Positions 16,669 to 25,490 are shown, counted from the stretch's first letter. The stretch is 64,000 nt of DNA from Acidobacteriota bacterium (GCA_020845575.1 JADLFL010000012.1:124001-188000); one strand, 5' to 3'. Translations and numbers: made by a program. Notes: generated by a model from the letters alone, not told the origin.

Positions 16669-17737
16669 GCGCGGCATGTGGCCCGTGCTGCTGTCGCTGC
16701 AACTCGCCACGCCGCCCATGGAACTCGCGCAGGCAGAGACGCTGGCCGCGCTCGCGCTGGCGTGCGTACACCAGGAATACCCGAACAAGATCGCGCACAC
16801 GATGGCCGGCGACGCCGACGCGAAGCCGCCGCGCGTACTGACGCCCGTGTTCTACGGGTGCTTCGACTGGCATTCCGCCGTACACGGCCATTGGTTGCTC
16901 GCGCGCGTCGCGCGGCTCTACCCGGGGACGCCGCTTGCCGCCCGCGCCGAAGCGGCGCTCGCAAAGAACATCACCGCGGCGGGCGTGGCAGGCGAACTGG
17001 CGTATCTGTCGGTGCCCGGACGTCAGGAGTTCGAGCGGCCGTACGGTCTCGCGTGGCTATTGCAACTCACGATGGAGCTGCGCGAGTGGGAGAGTCCGCC
17101 GGCGCGCGAGTGGGCGGCGCACCTCGCACCGCTCGAAACCGAAGCGGTGGCGCGGTTCACCGACTGGTTGCCGAAGCTCACGAAGCCGATTCGCACGGGC
17201 GAACACTCGCAGACGGCCTTCGCGTTCGGCCTGCTGCTCGACTGGGCGCGCGCCACGCGGCACGAGGCGTTCGAGCGGCTGATCGTCGATCGGTCGAAGG
17301 CGTTCTATCTGCAGGACACGGCGTGTCCGCTGGCGTACGAGCCGTCGGGCCAGGACTTCGTGTCGCCGTGCCTGGCGGAAGCCGACCTGATGCGGCGCGT
17401 GCTGTCACGCGACGCGTTCTCCACATGGCTGACGGCGTTCCTGCCCGGCATCCCGCGCGAGTCGGCTGATGCATCGTGGCTCGAACCAGGCGTCGTGCTC
17501 GACGCCACGGACGGCAAGCTCGCGCACCTCGACGGCCTCAACCTGAGCCGCGCATGGATGCTCGACGGCATCCTGTCTGCCCTCCCGCCTGACGATGGGC
17601 GCCGGCCCGCGCTGCAGGCGGCGGCCGTGAAGCACCGCGAGCTCGGCCTCGCCGCCGTGACCGGCGCCCACTATGCCGGCGGCCACTGGCTCGGCACGTT
17701 CGCCGTGTACCTCACGAGTCAGCGGGGGCTGCGGTGA
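16667..17737 (+). CDS. DUF2891 family protein
   Basis: The protein (356 residues from the first ATG, 353 from the second) is a full-length DUF2891 member. Typical segments are HQEYPNKIAHTM, the region around TPVFYGCFDWHSAVHGHW, GRQEFERPYGLAWLLQL, and HSQTAFAF. It is predicted to be an alpha-helical barrel like other (alpha/alpha)6 glycan-active folds; no activity is established for the family. There is no clear signal peptide beyond a mildly hydrophobic first 15 residues. The second ATG at 16676 fits a leaderless start after the TATCAT box. Confidence 0.85.
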   Translation: MRGMWPVLLSLQLATPPMELAQAETLAALALACVHQEYPNKIAHTMAGDADAKPPRVLTPVFYGCFDWHSAVHGHWLLARVARLYPGTPLAARAEAALAKNITAAGVAGELAYLSVPGRQEFERPYGLAWLLQLTMELREWESPPAREWAAHLAPLETEAVARFTDWLPKLTKPIRTGEHSQTAFAFGLLLDWARATRHEAFERLIVDRSKAFYLQDTACPLAYEPSGQDFVSPCLAEADLMRRVLSRDAFSTWLTAFLPGIPRESADASWLEPGVVLDATDGKLAHLDGLNLSRAWMLDGILSALPPDDGRRPALQAAAVKHRELGLAAVTGAHYAGGHWLGTFAVYLTSQRGLR

Positions 17738-17744
17738 CAGGGAA

Positions 17745-17860
17745 ATGCCTGGAATGCCGCGATGCCGGGAATGAGGGGGGAACGCCGAAAGCTGAATGAC
17801 GAATACTCAATGCGTTGCCCGTTGCCCGTTGCCCGGTCCGTCATTCGGCTTCCCCTGCAT
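17745..17860. repeat. GAATG(A/C)CG-type inverted repeat with GTTGCCC heptamers
   Basis: The spacer between the convergent DUF2891 and DUF1501 genes contains a left arm (GGAATGCCGCGATGCCGGGA, then GCTGAATGACGAATA) and a right arm (CCGTCATTCGGCTTCC) that are partly complementary. Three perfect GTTGCCC units at 17814-17834 lie between them. The same arm motifs recur at 20586-20817. Confidence 0.6.
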
Positions 17861-19024
17861 TCACGCCATCACGTGATACGTCCCCGGCGCAGCGGCCGAC
17901 GAGGGGAACACGCGGTCTGCCTGCGCGGGGGTCAGATCCAGCGTGCCGGCGATCGCGGCCTTGAGAACCGCGCGGGTGTCGAGCGTCGGCTTCAGATCGC
18001 GTCCCTCGAACAGCGCTCGGCCTGACAGCCCGGGCCAATCGGCCAGAACGACGGACCTGGCCACGCGGGGCCCGAGCATGAAACCCGCCCCGGCCGTGCC
18101 GTGGTCGGTCCCGCGCGTGCCGTTGAGACGTGCCGTGCGCCCGAACTCGGTCATGACGACGACAGTCGTGTCGTTCCAGGCCGCGCCCATCTCCGTCCGG
18201 AAGGTCGCGAGGCCCTCGGCGAGTTGACCGAGCAGGCGATCGAGTGCGCCGCCTGCCAGGCCCTGGTTCGCGTGGGTGTCCCATCCGCTGAACTCGAGTG
18301 CCGCGACGTTGGGGCCGGTCTCGGTTCGCATGATGCGCGCCGTGGCCTGCAACAGCGGCGCGATCGCGCCGCGTCGCGTCCCGCCGCGTGCCATCGGTTC
18401 TTCGCCGATGACGTCCTGCTGCTGGAGTGCGGCCTCGAAGGGGCCCTGGAGCCGGGGGTCGTGCCGATAGAGTGAGGCGAGCCGCTGGAGATACTCGTCT
18501 TCGACTGCACCAAGTTGCGCGGGCGACCACGTCTGGACGCTGAACGGGCCGGTCATCGACCTCGGGACCCCCGACGCGATGGCGATGCCCGCACGCGTGC
18601 CCGACATGCCCTGCAACAGACGATTGAGCCAGCCGTCGGAGGACCCGATCGGCTTGTCGAGGCCGGTCTCGAGGACCGCCTGTCCGTCGAAGTGACTGCG
18701 CGTGCGGTAAGGAATCGCCATCGCGTGGACCGCGACGAGTTCGTTGCGGTCCCAGAATTCGCGCAGCGGCGCAAGACCGGGCGCCAGTCCGAACAGGCCG
18801 TCGAGCACGACGAGATCGGCCGGGGCGAACGAGGCCCCCGGACGCAGCGACCCGTAGTCCGGATCCCCGTACGGTACGACCGCCGCCAGACCATCGAAGC
18901 CGCCACGCAGCAGGACGAAGACGAGCCGTCCCTTGCTGGGGACCCGGGCGAAGTTGACGGTGGGGCGCCCGAACGTGGCGAGGCCGCCGAGACACATGGT
19001 GCGGACGAAGGCGCGGCGATTCAT
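17861..19024 (-). CDS. DUF1501 family protein (Tat-exported)
   Basis: The 387-residue protein begins with a twin-arginine-like signal (MNRRAFVRTMCLGG). Family features are VLLRGGFDGLAAVVPYGDPDY near residue 40, FSGWDTHANQG, and VVVMTEFGRTARLNGTRGTDHGTA. DUF1501 proteins share the alkaline phosphatase/sulfatase fold and are typically encoded next to DUF1800, as here, but no substrate is known. The ATG at 19024 lies 2 bp after the DUF1800 stop; a GTG four codons upstream would overlap it. The pair is certainly one transcription unit. Confidence 0.88.
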   Translation of the reverse strand: MNRRAFVRTMCLGGLATFGRPTVNFARVPSKGRLVFVLLRGGFDGLAAVVPYGDPDYGSLRPGASFAPADLVVLDGLFGLAPGLAPLREFWDRNELVAVHAMAIPYRTRSHFDGQAVLETGLDKPIGSSDGWLNRLLQGMSGTRAGIAIASGVPRSMTGPFSVQTWSPAQLGAVEDEYLQRLASLYRHDPRLQGPFEAALQQQDVIGEEPMARGGTRRGAIAPLLQATARIMRTETGPNVAALEFSGWDTHANQGLAGGALDRLLGQLAEGLATFRTEMGAAWNDTTVVVMTEFGRTARLNGTRGTDHGTAGAGFMLGPRVARSVVLADWPGLSGRALFEGRDLKPTLDTRAVLKAAIAGTLDLTPAQADRVFPSSAAAPGTYHVMA

Positions 19025-19026
19025 GG

Positions 19027-20439
19027 CTATCTCCACTGGAACACCGGCGATGCGAGGGTCAAGGCGAGTCGTTCGGGGGCAGAAATGGTCGTGTCGGCGA
19101 CGAGTGGTCGCAGCGGGTCATCGTCAGCCACATCGACGACGTCGACGAGGACGCGCGGATCGGGAGGCGCCGCTTGCAGGCGGCGCGCGACCGAACGCGA
19201 CAGCTCGGCGCGATTGAGCAGCGCATCAGGGTCTGCCCACTCCTGCGTGGTGTCGCCGAACCCCTTCGGCGCCTGCGGCGACCACAGGGGGTGGCGCAGC
19301 TGCCGCAGGAGCGACACTTGACGATCCGTCACGTCATTGGCGCCGAATGCACGCAGCACGGCAACGAGCCAGTCCTGCGGCGTGCGGAACTTGCGTGCGT
19401 CGGACGTCCACGCCTCCGGCAGATCGACGAGCGCGGCCGACACGGCACGCAGGTCGCCGTGCGTGTCACTGAAGACGCGTGCGAGCCGGTCGACGGCCGA
19501 CTGCGGCGGCGTGTCCGACACGAAGTGCGCCACGAGCTTTCGCGCGACGAATCGCGCCGTCGAGGCATGCCGGCACAGCGCCCGAATGGCGTGCACGCCT
19601 TCGTCAGCGCCGGCCTCTCGGTACCGCGTGCCGAGAAGGACCTTGTCTCCGGGCTCATGCTGCTGTTCCCGAAACACGAAGGCCAGGTGCTCGGATTCGG
19701 TCACGTCACGGGTCACTGACGGTCGGCGTCCACCGTTGGGCCGCGGCCGTCGCGGCGGAGCCGTTCGCGTAGCCAGGCCGCCGACCGTCCAGCCGGTGAG
19801 CATCCTTGCGAGTTCCTGAACGTCGGCCTGCGTGTAGTCGCCGTCCACACCGAGCGTGTGCAGTTCCAGCAGCTCACGGGCGTAGTTCTCGTTGAGCCCC
19901 CGCGGCATGCGTGGCCGGCCAGCCTGCGCTGCTCGCGACCGGGGGCCGATCGACTGGTAGTTGTCCAGGTACATCAGCATCGCGGGATGCCGTGCCGAGG
20001 CGAGCACCATGTCCTCGAAGCGGCCGAGGACGAACGGCCGGATGGCTTCGCGCTCGTAGCTGCCCGAGAGTGGAGCGACGAGTGCCTTGGAGGAGGCTGA
20101 CACACACAGGTGATTCGACCAGAACGCCACGAGCCGCTCGACCAATGGCCGATCGGTCGTGGCGCGCGCCGTGAGCGCGGCGCGGCTTTCGGCCAATGCG
20201 ATCTCGACCAGCTGCTGGCGCTGCATCCGGCGCACGTCCGGATCGCGCGGCTCGTCGCCCCGATATGCGCGAATGGCTGCGGTGATGCGCTCGGGCGATG
20301 AGGCGGCGGGAGCGGCCAGCAATGGCGCCTCGCCGTCGAGCTGTCGGCGAAGCCAGTTGCGCGGGTCGGTCATGCGCCGACGTTCGCCGGGACGCGCACC
20401 CAGCCCGAATCCGTTCAACGCGCGAATCGCGGCGTTCAT
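19027..20439 (-). CDS. DUF1800 family protein
   Basis: The 470-residue protein carries the DUF1800 signatures: FWSNHLCVS, the central GLNENYARELLELHTLGVDG segment (first 20 residues of the motif), and DVQELARMLTGWTVGG. The C-terminal LRQLRHPLWSPQAPKGFGD is also typical. Family members are always paired with a DUF1501 gene, and the pair is thought to act outside the cytoplasm, with unknown chemistry. The ATG at 20439 is chosen because GGAGG lies 7 nt upstream and the residues before it are translated repeat sequence. Confidence 0.88.
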   Translation of the reverse strand: MNAAIRALNGFGLGARPGERRRMTDPRNWLRRQLDGEAPLLAAPAASSPERITAAIRAYRGDEPRDPDVRRMQRQQLVEIALAESRAALTARATTDRPLVERLVAFWSNHLCVSASSKALVAPLSGSYEREAIRPFVLGRFEDMVLASARHPAMLMYLDNYQSIGPRSRAAQAGRPRMPRGLNENYARELLELHTLGVDGDYTQADVQELARMLTGWTVGGLATRTAPPRRPRPNGGRRPSVTRDVTESEHLAFVFREQQHEPGDKVLLGTRYREAGADEGVHAIRALCRHASTARFVARKLVAHFVSDTPPQSAVDRLARVFSDTHGDLRAVSAALVDLPEAWTSDARKFRTPQDWLVAVLRAFGANDVTDRQVSLLRQLRHPLWSPQAPKGFGDTTQEWADPDALLNRAELSRSVARRLQAAPPDPRVLVDVVDVADDDPLRPLVADTTISAPERLALTLASPVFQWR

Positions 20440-20585
20440 CGACGTACCTCCGCATCTCTCGAGCGAGTGGAACAGATGGCCGTCACGCGACTCTCCTTCC
20501 AGTTCGCTGTCACGCGTTCTATCGTCGGACCGCGTACCTCCGGACGCCAATGAAAATTCCGTGGCAATTCTGTGGCGCAGCCATT

Positions 20586-20817
20586 GTGGGATGCCGCGAT
20601 GCCGAATGCCGAATGCCGGGGAATGCCGAGAATGACGGAGAGCAATGCTGAATGGCGAATGACGAATGACGAATGAAGGAAACGCCGGTGTCACGAGCAC
20701 CTGAGATCCTGAGGTCGGGCCCGGAGGGCCGACCCTACCGTGTCCGATCCGTCATTCGGCATTCAGCATTCGTCATTCCCCCTGCATTCCCGGCATTCTC
20801 GGCATCGCGGCATTCCT
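20586..20817. repeat. Large imperfect inverted repeat built from GAATG(A/C)CG units
   Basis: This occupies most of the 377-bp spacer between the DUF1800 and esterase genes. The left arm (20586-20680) and right arm (20748-20817) are each strings of GAATGCCG, GAATGACG and GATGCCG units in opposite orientation, so the region could fold into a long imperfect hairpin or cruciform. The loop carries the GGTCGGGCCC palindrome at 20713-20740. The right arm reaches the stop codon of the esterase gene. The remainder of the spacer (20440-20585) shows nothing recognisable. Confidence 0.7.
20713..20740. repeat. GC-rich palindromic repeat, intergenic copy
   Basis: A near-palindrome starting GGTCGGGCCCGGAGGGCCGA and ending CCCTACCG. 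It matches 24453-24480 inside the lytic transglycosylase gene with three internal differences, and resembles the 21-bp units at 37094-37135. Confidence 0.65.
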
Positions 20818-22574
20818 CAGTACCTCCAGCTTTTCAGGTCCGCTCCGGCCGGGGCTGTCTTCTCCATGCGGGCGACGGCTTTGGGGATGAACATCTGGTG
20901 GTAGCGCAGGCGTGATTCGTGGTTGGGGCGCGTCGGGTCGCCGTTCCAGCAGTGTTCGGCGCGATCGCCGTAGGTGATCTCGCCGCCGAAGGCCGGCGTG
21001 GCGTTTCGCAGGAAGGTTTCGGCGAGATAGACGGCGTTGTTCAGGTAGTAGTTGTCCATGTCGCCGACGTACAGATTGACCTTCCCGGCCAGCTTCGCGC
21101 CGAGGCCGCTGTTCCAGTCGCGCTGCATGATGTGGACGAGGTCGTAGCGCTCGCGCCAGTACGCCGCGACGTCCTTGTCGATCGTGCCCGTGACCTTGTC
21201 CCAGATGCGCTTCGGATAGCCATCGCTGCCGACGGGTGAGTACGTCGCCTCCCACACGTCCCACTGCTGTCCCGATCGCGTCTTCGTGCCGAGCGCGAGC
21301 TCGCGCAGGTTCATGTCTTCGAGCGTCGTGCTCACGTGTCCGAGCCAGTTGCGCTGGCCTGGGCGCGGTGTCTTCTTCCACCGGCTGTCGACGTAGTACG
21401 CGTTCGCGTCCTCGTACAGGTTCACCACCGTGTACGCGCGGAAGTCGATCGGATCGGGACACGCCGCGTACGCGCCGTTGAAGGCATCGGGGTAGAACAC
21501 CTGCGCTGCGAGCGCTTCCCAGCCGCCGGTCGATCCGCCGTACATGAAGCGCGCCCAGCCCTGGCCGATGCCGCGATACTTCTGCTCGATGTACGGGATC
21601 AATTCGTCGACGATCGCATCGCCCCACGGTCCGGCGTTGGCGGAGTTGACCGCGTACGAGTCGTCGTAGAACGGCGTCGGATGCTGGATCTTGATGATCA
21701 GCACGCGCGGGAAGTCCGGGCCGGTCCACAGCTTGAAGAAGTCGTGGTTCGCCTGCTGCTGATAGCGGTTGTAGCCGGTGACGTTGAAGCGCGCGTTGAA
21801 GTCCGGCTTCAGGTCCGGATCCGGCGGCTCTTCGCGGAAGCCATCGAAGGTGTACGGGAAGTGGCCATGGTCGATCATCAGCGGGTATCGCGCATCGGGA
21901 TGCGCGTCGAAACCCTCGGGCACGAGCACGTGCGCGCCGAGGTACATGTCGCGACCCCAGAAACGCGAGAGCTTCTCGCTGCGGATCCGTTCGTGCCTGA
22001 TGTACTTGGTCGTCGGTGGCTCCGGGATGGGCGCGATGGCCTTGTCGAGGACGATGGCGATGGTGGCGTTGGGGCCGAGCGTGATCTGCGCCGGCGTGCT
22101 GTACAGATTGCCCGGCGCGAGGTTCCACTGCTGGCCCTCGCCGCGGTCCATCGGCAGCTTGACCACATGGCCGTCGGCGCGCCTGAACGTCTCGTAGCGG
22201 TGGAGCAGCGCCTGTGCCGTGTAGGTGCCAGCCGGCACGTCGCGCAGGCTGCGAATCGGGTGACCGAACGCCGCGGCATCGACGACGGCAGGCGTGCCCG
22301 GCGCGAGGCCGTCCACATCCACGCCGAACACGAGCTGCGTATCAGCGCTGTCCGTGATCTGGAAGCGCGGCTCGGCGCCAGACCTAGTCGACAGCATCAC
22401 CAGCAGCCGCCCGTCGAGACGATTGGTCTCGAGCGACGCGGGGAAGGTGACGCTGATGCGCGCGCCTGTCGACTGCGCGGCCTCCGGCGTCACGCGTGCA
22501 GTCAGGATGGCCACGGCCACGACGACGCAGATGCTGCAGATCAGGCGGACGGTTCGGAGAACGGAACTGGACAT
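20817..22574 (-). CDS. Secreted alpha/beta-hydrolase, putative esterase
   Basis: The 585-residue protein has an N-terminal export signal (hydrophobic ICSICVVVAVAILTARV). A ~170-residue beta-rich region (GARISVTFPASLETNRLDGR onward) is followed by an esterase D-like alpha/beta-hydrolase domain from about residue 195. The nucleophile elbow is GGSTGG (serine near residue 345), preceded by WGDAIVDELIPYIEQKYRGI, as in enterochelin-esterase/antigen 85-like folds. A late histidine lies in AEHCWNGD. The substrate is unknown. Its 3' end touches the repeat at 20586-20817. Confidence 0.82.
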   Translation of the reverse strand: MSSSVLRTVRLICSICVVVAVAILTARVTPEAAQSTGARISVTFPASLETNRLDGRLLVMLSTRSGAEPRFQITDSADTQLVFGVDVDGLAPGTPAVVDAAAFGHPIRSLRDVPAGTYTAQALLHRYETFRRADGHVVKLPMDRGEGQQWNLAPGNLYSTPAQITLGPNATIAIVLDKAIAPIPEPPTTKYIRHERIRSEKLSRFWGRDMYLGAHVLVPEGFDAHPDARYPLMIDHGHFPYTFDGFREEPPDPDLKPDFNARFNVTGYNRYQQQANHDFFKLWTGPDFPRVLIIKIQHPTPFYDDSYAVNSANAGPWGDAIVDELIPYIEQKYRGIGQGWARFMYGGSTGGWEALAAQVFYPDAFNGAYAACPDPIDFRAYTVVNLYEDANAYYVDSRWKKTPRPGQRNWLGHVSTTLEDMNLRELALGTKTRSGQQWDVWEATYSPVGSDGYPKRIWDKVTGTIDKDVAAYWRERYDLVHIMQRDWNSGLGAKLAGKVNLYVGDMDNYYLNNAVYLAETFLRNATPAFGGEITYGDRAEHCWNGDPTRPNHESRLRYHQMFIPKAVARMEKTAPAGADLKSWRY

Positions 22575-22639
22575 GGGGCTCTCGCAGGAAGACAGGAGTT
22601 CAGGAACGCCAAGAGCTTAGTGAAGCTCGCGGGCCCGCG

Positions 22640-22659
22640 CCAGGGGCTGAAGCCCCTGG
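22640..22659. repeat. Perfect 8-bp hairpin in the esterase/peroxiredoxin spacer
   Basis: CCAGGGGC-TGAA-GCCCCTGG forms a perfect stem of 8 bp with a four-base loop, in the 323-bp divergent spacer 22575-22897. Besides this, the 38-bp repeat copy and a -10 box, the spacer shows nothing recognisable. Confidence 0.6.
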
Positions 22660-22750
22660 CCTCCATCTGAAGAGTGAGTCCGTGGCCTCCATCGGAAGAG
22701 AGGAACACTGACGCAGGTGGAGCGAACGGGCTCAGACTCTGTGAAGACGT

Positions 22751-22788
22751 CGCATCTCGGCGCGGGTGGCGCCGGACGGGGCTGCCCC
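22751..22788. repeat. Dispersed 38-bp GC-rich repeat, copy 2
   Basis: Thirty-five of 38 bases match 5961-5998, including the shared core GCGGGTGGCGCCGGACGGGG. The accompanying block CCGAGGACGGG lies at 22830-22840, 41 nt away instead of 8 nt as in copy 1. Confidence 0.75.
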
Positions 22789-22884
22789 GCCCGCCCGCAG
22801 GCGCGTCAGCCGTACAAGGGCTGTTCGCGCCGAGGACGGGTGGGGCTGTCCGGCGACAGGACCCGCGCCTGCCGGTGCCCGGGA

Positions 22885-22890
22885 TAAGAT
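22885..22890 (+). promoter_or_regulatory. -10-like box TAAGAT before the peroxiredoxin gene
   Basis: TAAGAT ends 7 nt before the ATG at 22898, which would give a leaderless or nearly leaderless transcript. No ribosome-binding sequence is visible before that ATG. Confidence 0.35.
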
Positions 22891-22897
22891 TGTCCTC

Positions 22898-23380
22898 ATG
22901 TCCTTGAACATCGGAGATCGACTGCCAGACGCGACCTTCCGCACGGTGACGCCGGAAGGTGTGAAGGAACTCAGTACCGCTGACGTGTTTGCCGGCAAGA
23001 AGGTGGTGCTCTTCGGCGTGCCCGGCGCGTTCACCGGGGTGTGCCACAAGATGCACATGCCGACCTACGTGGCCAACCACGACGCCATCAAGTCCAAGGG
23101 TGTCGACACGATCGCCTGCGTGGCCGTGAACGACCAGTTCGTGCTCGACGCGTGGGCTCAGGCGTCCGGCGCGACGGACAAGATCCTGATGCTGGCCGAC
23201 GGCAACGGCACGTTCACGAAGGCGGTGGGCCTCGAATTCGACGGGTCGGGCTTCGGCCTCGGCACGCGCAGCAGGCGCTACGCCGCCGTCGTCGAAGACG
23301 GCGTGGTCACCGACCTGAAGGTCGAGGACAGCCCCGGCACGGTGTCGGTGTCGTCGGCCGAGTCCATCTGCGGCCTCTGA
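22898..23380 (+). CDS. Peroxiredoxin (Prx5/AhpE-type)
   Basis: The 160-residue cytoplasmic protein reduces hydrogen peroxide and organic hydroperoxides. The active-site segment is VPGAFTGVCHKMHMP, with the peroxidatic cysteine at C49; the family normally reads PGAFTPTCS here, so the two residues before the cysteine differ. The fold is otherwise intact, with VDTIACVAVNDQFVLDAW and a C-terminal VSSAESICGL that supplies a possible second cysteine. The start at 22898 gives MSLNIGDRLPDATF, the normal family N terminus; the open frame upstream is repeat sequence. Confidence 0.92.
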   Translation: MSLNIGDRLPDATFRTVTPEGVKELSTADVFAGKKVVLFGVPGAFTGVCHKMHMPTYVANHDAIKSKGVDTIACVAVNDQFVLDAWAQASGATDKILMLADGNGTFTKAVGLEFDGSGFGLGTRSRRYAAVVEDGVVTDLKVEDSPGTVSVSSAESICGL

Positions 23381-23402
23381 CGGCTCGACGGCCCCGTACC
23401 TC

Positions 23403-24572
23403 TCAGCGCTTCTTCTTCGCAGGCGGCTTCCGGGCCGCCTGCTTCGGTGCGGCCTTTCGAGCCGGCCGCGCCGTGGGCAACGGATCGCTGTCGCCGATGC
23501 GATCGGCGAGCCGCGCGACAGCCATGGCGTAGGCGTTCGCGCAGTTGTAGGTGAGGAGTACCTCGTAGTTGGTGTATACGAGATACGTCCCCGAGTCCGT
23601 GCGCAGGAGCGAGCCCGCCATCTCGACCTTCGGCAGCGCGCCTCCGTCGATCGTCCGCACGCCGAGTGACTGCCACGTCGTCAACGGACGTGGCTCCGTG
23701 AGGCCTTTCACGGCGCGGCATCCCGTGGTTCTGAGCGGCGCTTGGCTATCGAGCGCGGCAACATCCTTCGGCAGCGTGACGGGCCGCCCCCACGTCTGTC
23801 CTGTCACCCATCCATTGGTAGCAAGGTAGTTACCAATCGACGCGAAGACGTCTGCCGGCGACGACCAGATGTCGCGGCGTCCGTCTCCGTCGAAGTCAAC
23901 GGCGTACTTCAGGTAACTCGACGGCATGAACTGCGGCTGTCCCATGGCGCCGGCCCACGAGCCCTTCAGCCGCGGCAGGTCGATGTAACCCGCGTCGAGG
24001 ATGGTCAGCGCATCGAACAGCTGCCCGCGGAAGAGGGCGCTGCGGCGCGTGTCGTACGCCAGCGTCGTCAGCGTGGGGATGAGCGGGCGCACGCCGCTGA
24101 AGCGCCCGAAGTTGGACTCGAGGCCCCACACCGCCAGGATCACGTCCGCCGGCACGGCGTAGCGCGCACCGACCTTCTCCAGCAGCGACGCGTGGGTCTG
24201 CCGCATCTGGCGCCCGCTCCTGATCGTCGGCGTGCCGACGCGTCGCGCGAGGTACTGCTGGAGCGTCTCGGTGAACTCGGCCTGCGTCCTGTCGCGCTCC
24301 AGGATCTGCATCACCGGCGCAACGTCGCGCAGGGCGGCCTCGATCGTCGCGGCGGAGACGCCGCGACCGAGCGCCTCTTCACGTACCCCCTGCAGCCACT
24401 CGGGGAACGGCAGCGGATTGGGGAGCGGTGCGGCAGGCGGCGCTGCTGGCGCGGTCGGGCCCAGAGGACCGACGCTACCTGCGGAAGGCTGGGCGCGCGT
24501 TGTGAGCGGTGCGCAGAGCAGGCACGACAGGATCGCGAGATTTCGCGCGACGCGGGACATCCTGACCATCAT
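23403..24572 (-). CDS. mltB: MltB-like lytic murein transglycosylase
   Basis: This secreted enzyme cleaves the glycan strands of peptidoglycan between MurNAc and GlcNAc with 1,6-anhydro product formation. The ~389-residue protein has a signal peptide (MSRVARNLAILSCLLCAPLT), a Pro/Ala linker, then the MltB/slt70-like domain with the catalytic glutamate in AVWGLESNFG, and GAMGQPQFMPSSYLKYAVDFD. It ends in a Lys/Arg/Ala-rich tail (APKQAARKPPAKKKR), which may bind wall polymers. A copy of the GC-rich palindrome (24453-24480) is inserted in frame in the linker. Three closely spaced ATGs (24572, 24569, 24560) are possible starts. Confidence 0.88.
   Translation of the reverse strand: MMVRMSRVARNLAILSCLLCAPLTTRAQPSAGSVGPLGPTAPAAPPAAPLPNPLPFPEWLQGVREEALGRGVSAATIEAALRDVAPVMQILERDRTQAEFTETLQQYLARRVGTPTIRSGRQMRQTHASLLEKVGARYAVPADVILAVWGLESNFGRFSGVRPLIPTLTTLAYDTRRSALFRGQLFDALTILDAGYIDLPRLKGSWAGAMGQPQFMPSSYLKYAVDFDGDGRRDIWSSPADVFASIGNYLATNGWVTGQTWGRPVTLPKDVAALDSQAPLRTTGCRAVKGLTEPRPLTTWQSLGVRTIDGGALPKVEMAGSLLRTDSGTYLVYTNYEVLLTYNCANAYAMAVARLADRIGDSDPLPTARPARKAAPKQAARKPPAKKKR
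24453..24480. repeat. GC-rich palindromic repeat inside mltB
   Basis: It matches the intergenic copy at 20713-20740 except for three internal bases. On the coding strand it is read as GSVGPLGPT, immediately after the signal peptide, without breaking the frame. Confidence 0.65.
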
Positions 24573-24589
24573 GCCCGATGCACGCCGGA

Positions 24590-25468
24590 TCACGAACCCG
24601 CGGTCGGCTTGTCGAGGAGCGCGATCAGGCTCGACGTGTCCCACCGGCTTCCGCCGCGCGCCTGCACCTGCGCGTAGAACTGATCCACGAGCGCGGCCAC
24701 GGGCAGGCGCGACCCGTTGCGGCGCGCCTCGTCGAGGACGATGCCGAGGTCCTTGCGCATCCAGTCGACGGCGAACCCGAAGTCGAACTCGCCGGCGACC
24801 ATCGTCTTCCAGCGGTTCTCCATCTGCCACGACTGCGCCGCGCCCTTCGAGATCACCGACATCACGGCCTCGATGTCGAGATCGGCGCGCCCCGCGAAGT
24901 GCAGCGCCTCGGCCAACCCCTGCACGAGCCCGGCGATACACAACTGGTTGCACATCTTGCAGAGTTGTCCGGCACCGCTCTCGCCGATGCGCGCCACCAT
25001 GCGCCCGTAGGCCTTCAGTACCGGCTCGACGCGCGCGTACGGCTCGGCGTCGCCGCCGCACATCACGCTGAGCTGACCCTTCTGCGCGCCCGCCTGTCCG
25101 CCCGACACGGGCGCGTCGACGAAGTGCAGGCCGCGATCGCGCGCCGCGGCGTGCAGTTCGCGCGCGACCGCCGCGGAGGCGGTCGTGTGATCGACGAACA
25201 CCGCGTCTGGCGACATCCCGTGGAAGGCCCCGTCTTCACCGATCGTCACGGCCCTGACGTCATGGTCCGCGCCGACACACGCGCAGACGATCGCGGCGCC
25301 CGCCGCTGCCTCGCGTGGGGTGGCTGCCGCGCTGCCGCCGTACTCGGCGACCCACGCATCGGCGCGACTGGCGGTGCGATTGAAGACGCAGACGTCGTGG
25401 CCCGCGCGCTGGAGGTGTCCGGCCATGGGTCCGCCCATGACGCCGAGGCCGATGAAGGCGATACGCAT
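24590..25468 (-). CDS. NAD(P)-dependent 3-hydroxyisobutyrate dehydrogenase-type oxidoreductase
   Basis: The 292-residue protein belongs to the beta-hydroxyacid dehydrogenase family (HIBADH, tartronate semialdehyde and glyoxylate reductases). It has the N-terminal dinucleotide loop GLGVMGGPMAGHL, the substrate-binding DAPVSGGQAGAQ, and the catalytic lysine in GAGQLCKMCNQL. The exact hydroxyacid cannot be told. Gene order gives little help: mltB lies 17 bp downstream on the same strand. The ATG has a TACGAT box 7 nt upstream, and a GGCAACC heptamer array occupies the region where a -35 would lie. Confidence 0.9.
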   Translation of the reverse strand: MRIAFIGLGVMGGPMAGHLQRAGHDVCVFNRTASRADAWVAEYGGSAAATPREAAAGAAIVCACVGADHDVRAVTIGEDGAFHGMSPDAVFVDHTTASAAVARELHAAARDRGLHFVDAPVSGGQAGAQKGQLSVMCGGDAEPYARVEPVLKAYGRMVARIGESGAGQLCKMCNQLCIAGLVQGLAEALHFAGRADLDIEAVMSVISKGAAQSWQMENRWKTMVAGEFDFGFAVDWMRKDLGIVLDEARRNGSRLPVAALVDQFYAQVQARGGSRWDTSSLIALLDKPTAGS

Positions 25469-25475
25469 AGGGGGG

Positions 25476-25481
25476 ATCGTA
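25476..25481 (-). promoter_or_regulatory. -10-like box TACGAT before the hydroxyacid dehydrogenase gene
   Basis: On the minus strand it ends 7 nt before the ATG at 25468, consistent with a leaderless start. The zone 17 bp further upstream falls inside the heptamer array at 25491-25532. Confidence 0.35.
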
Positions 25482-25490
25482 GCAGGCGGC

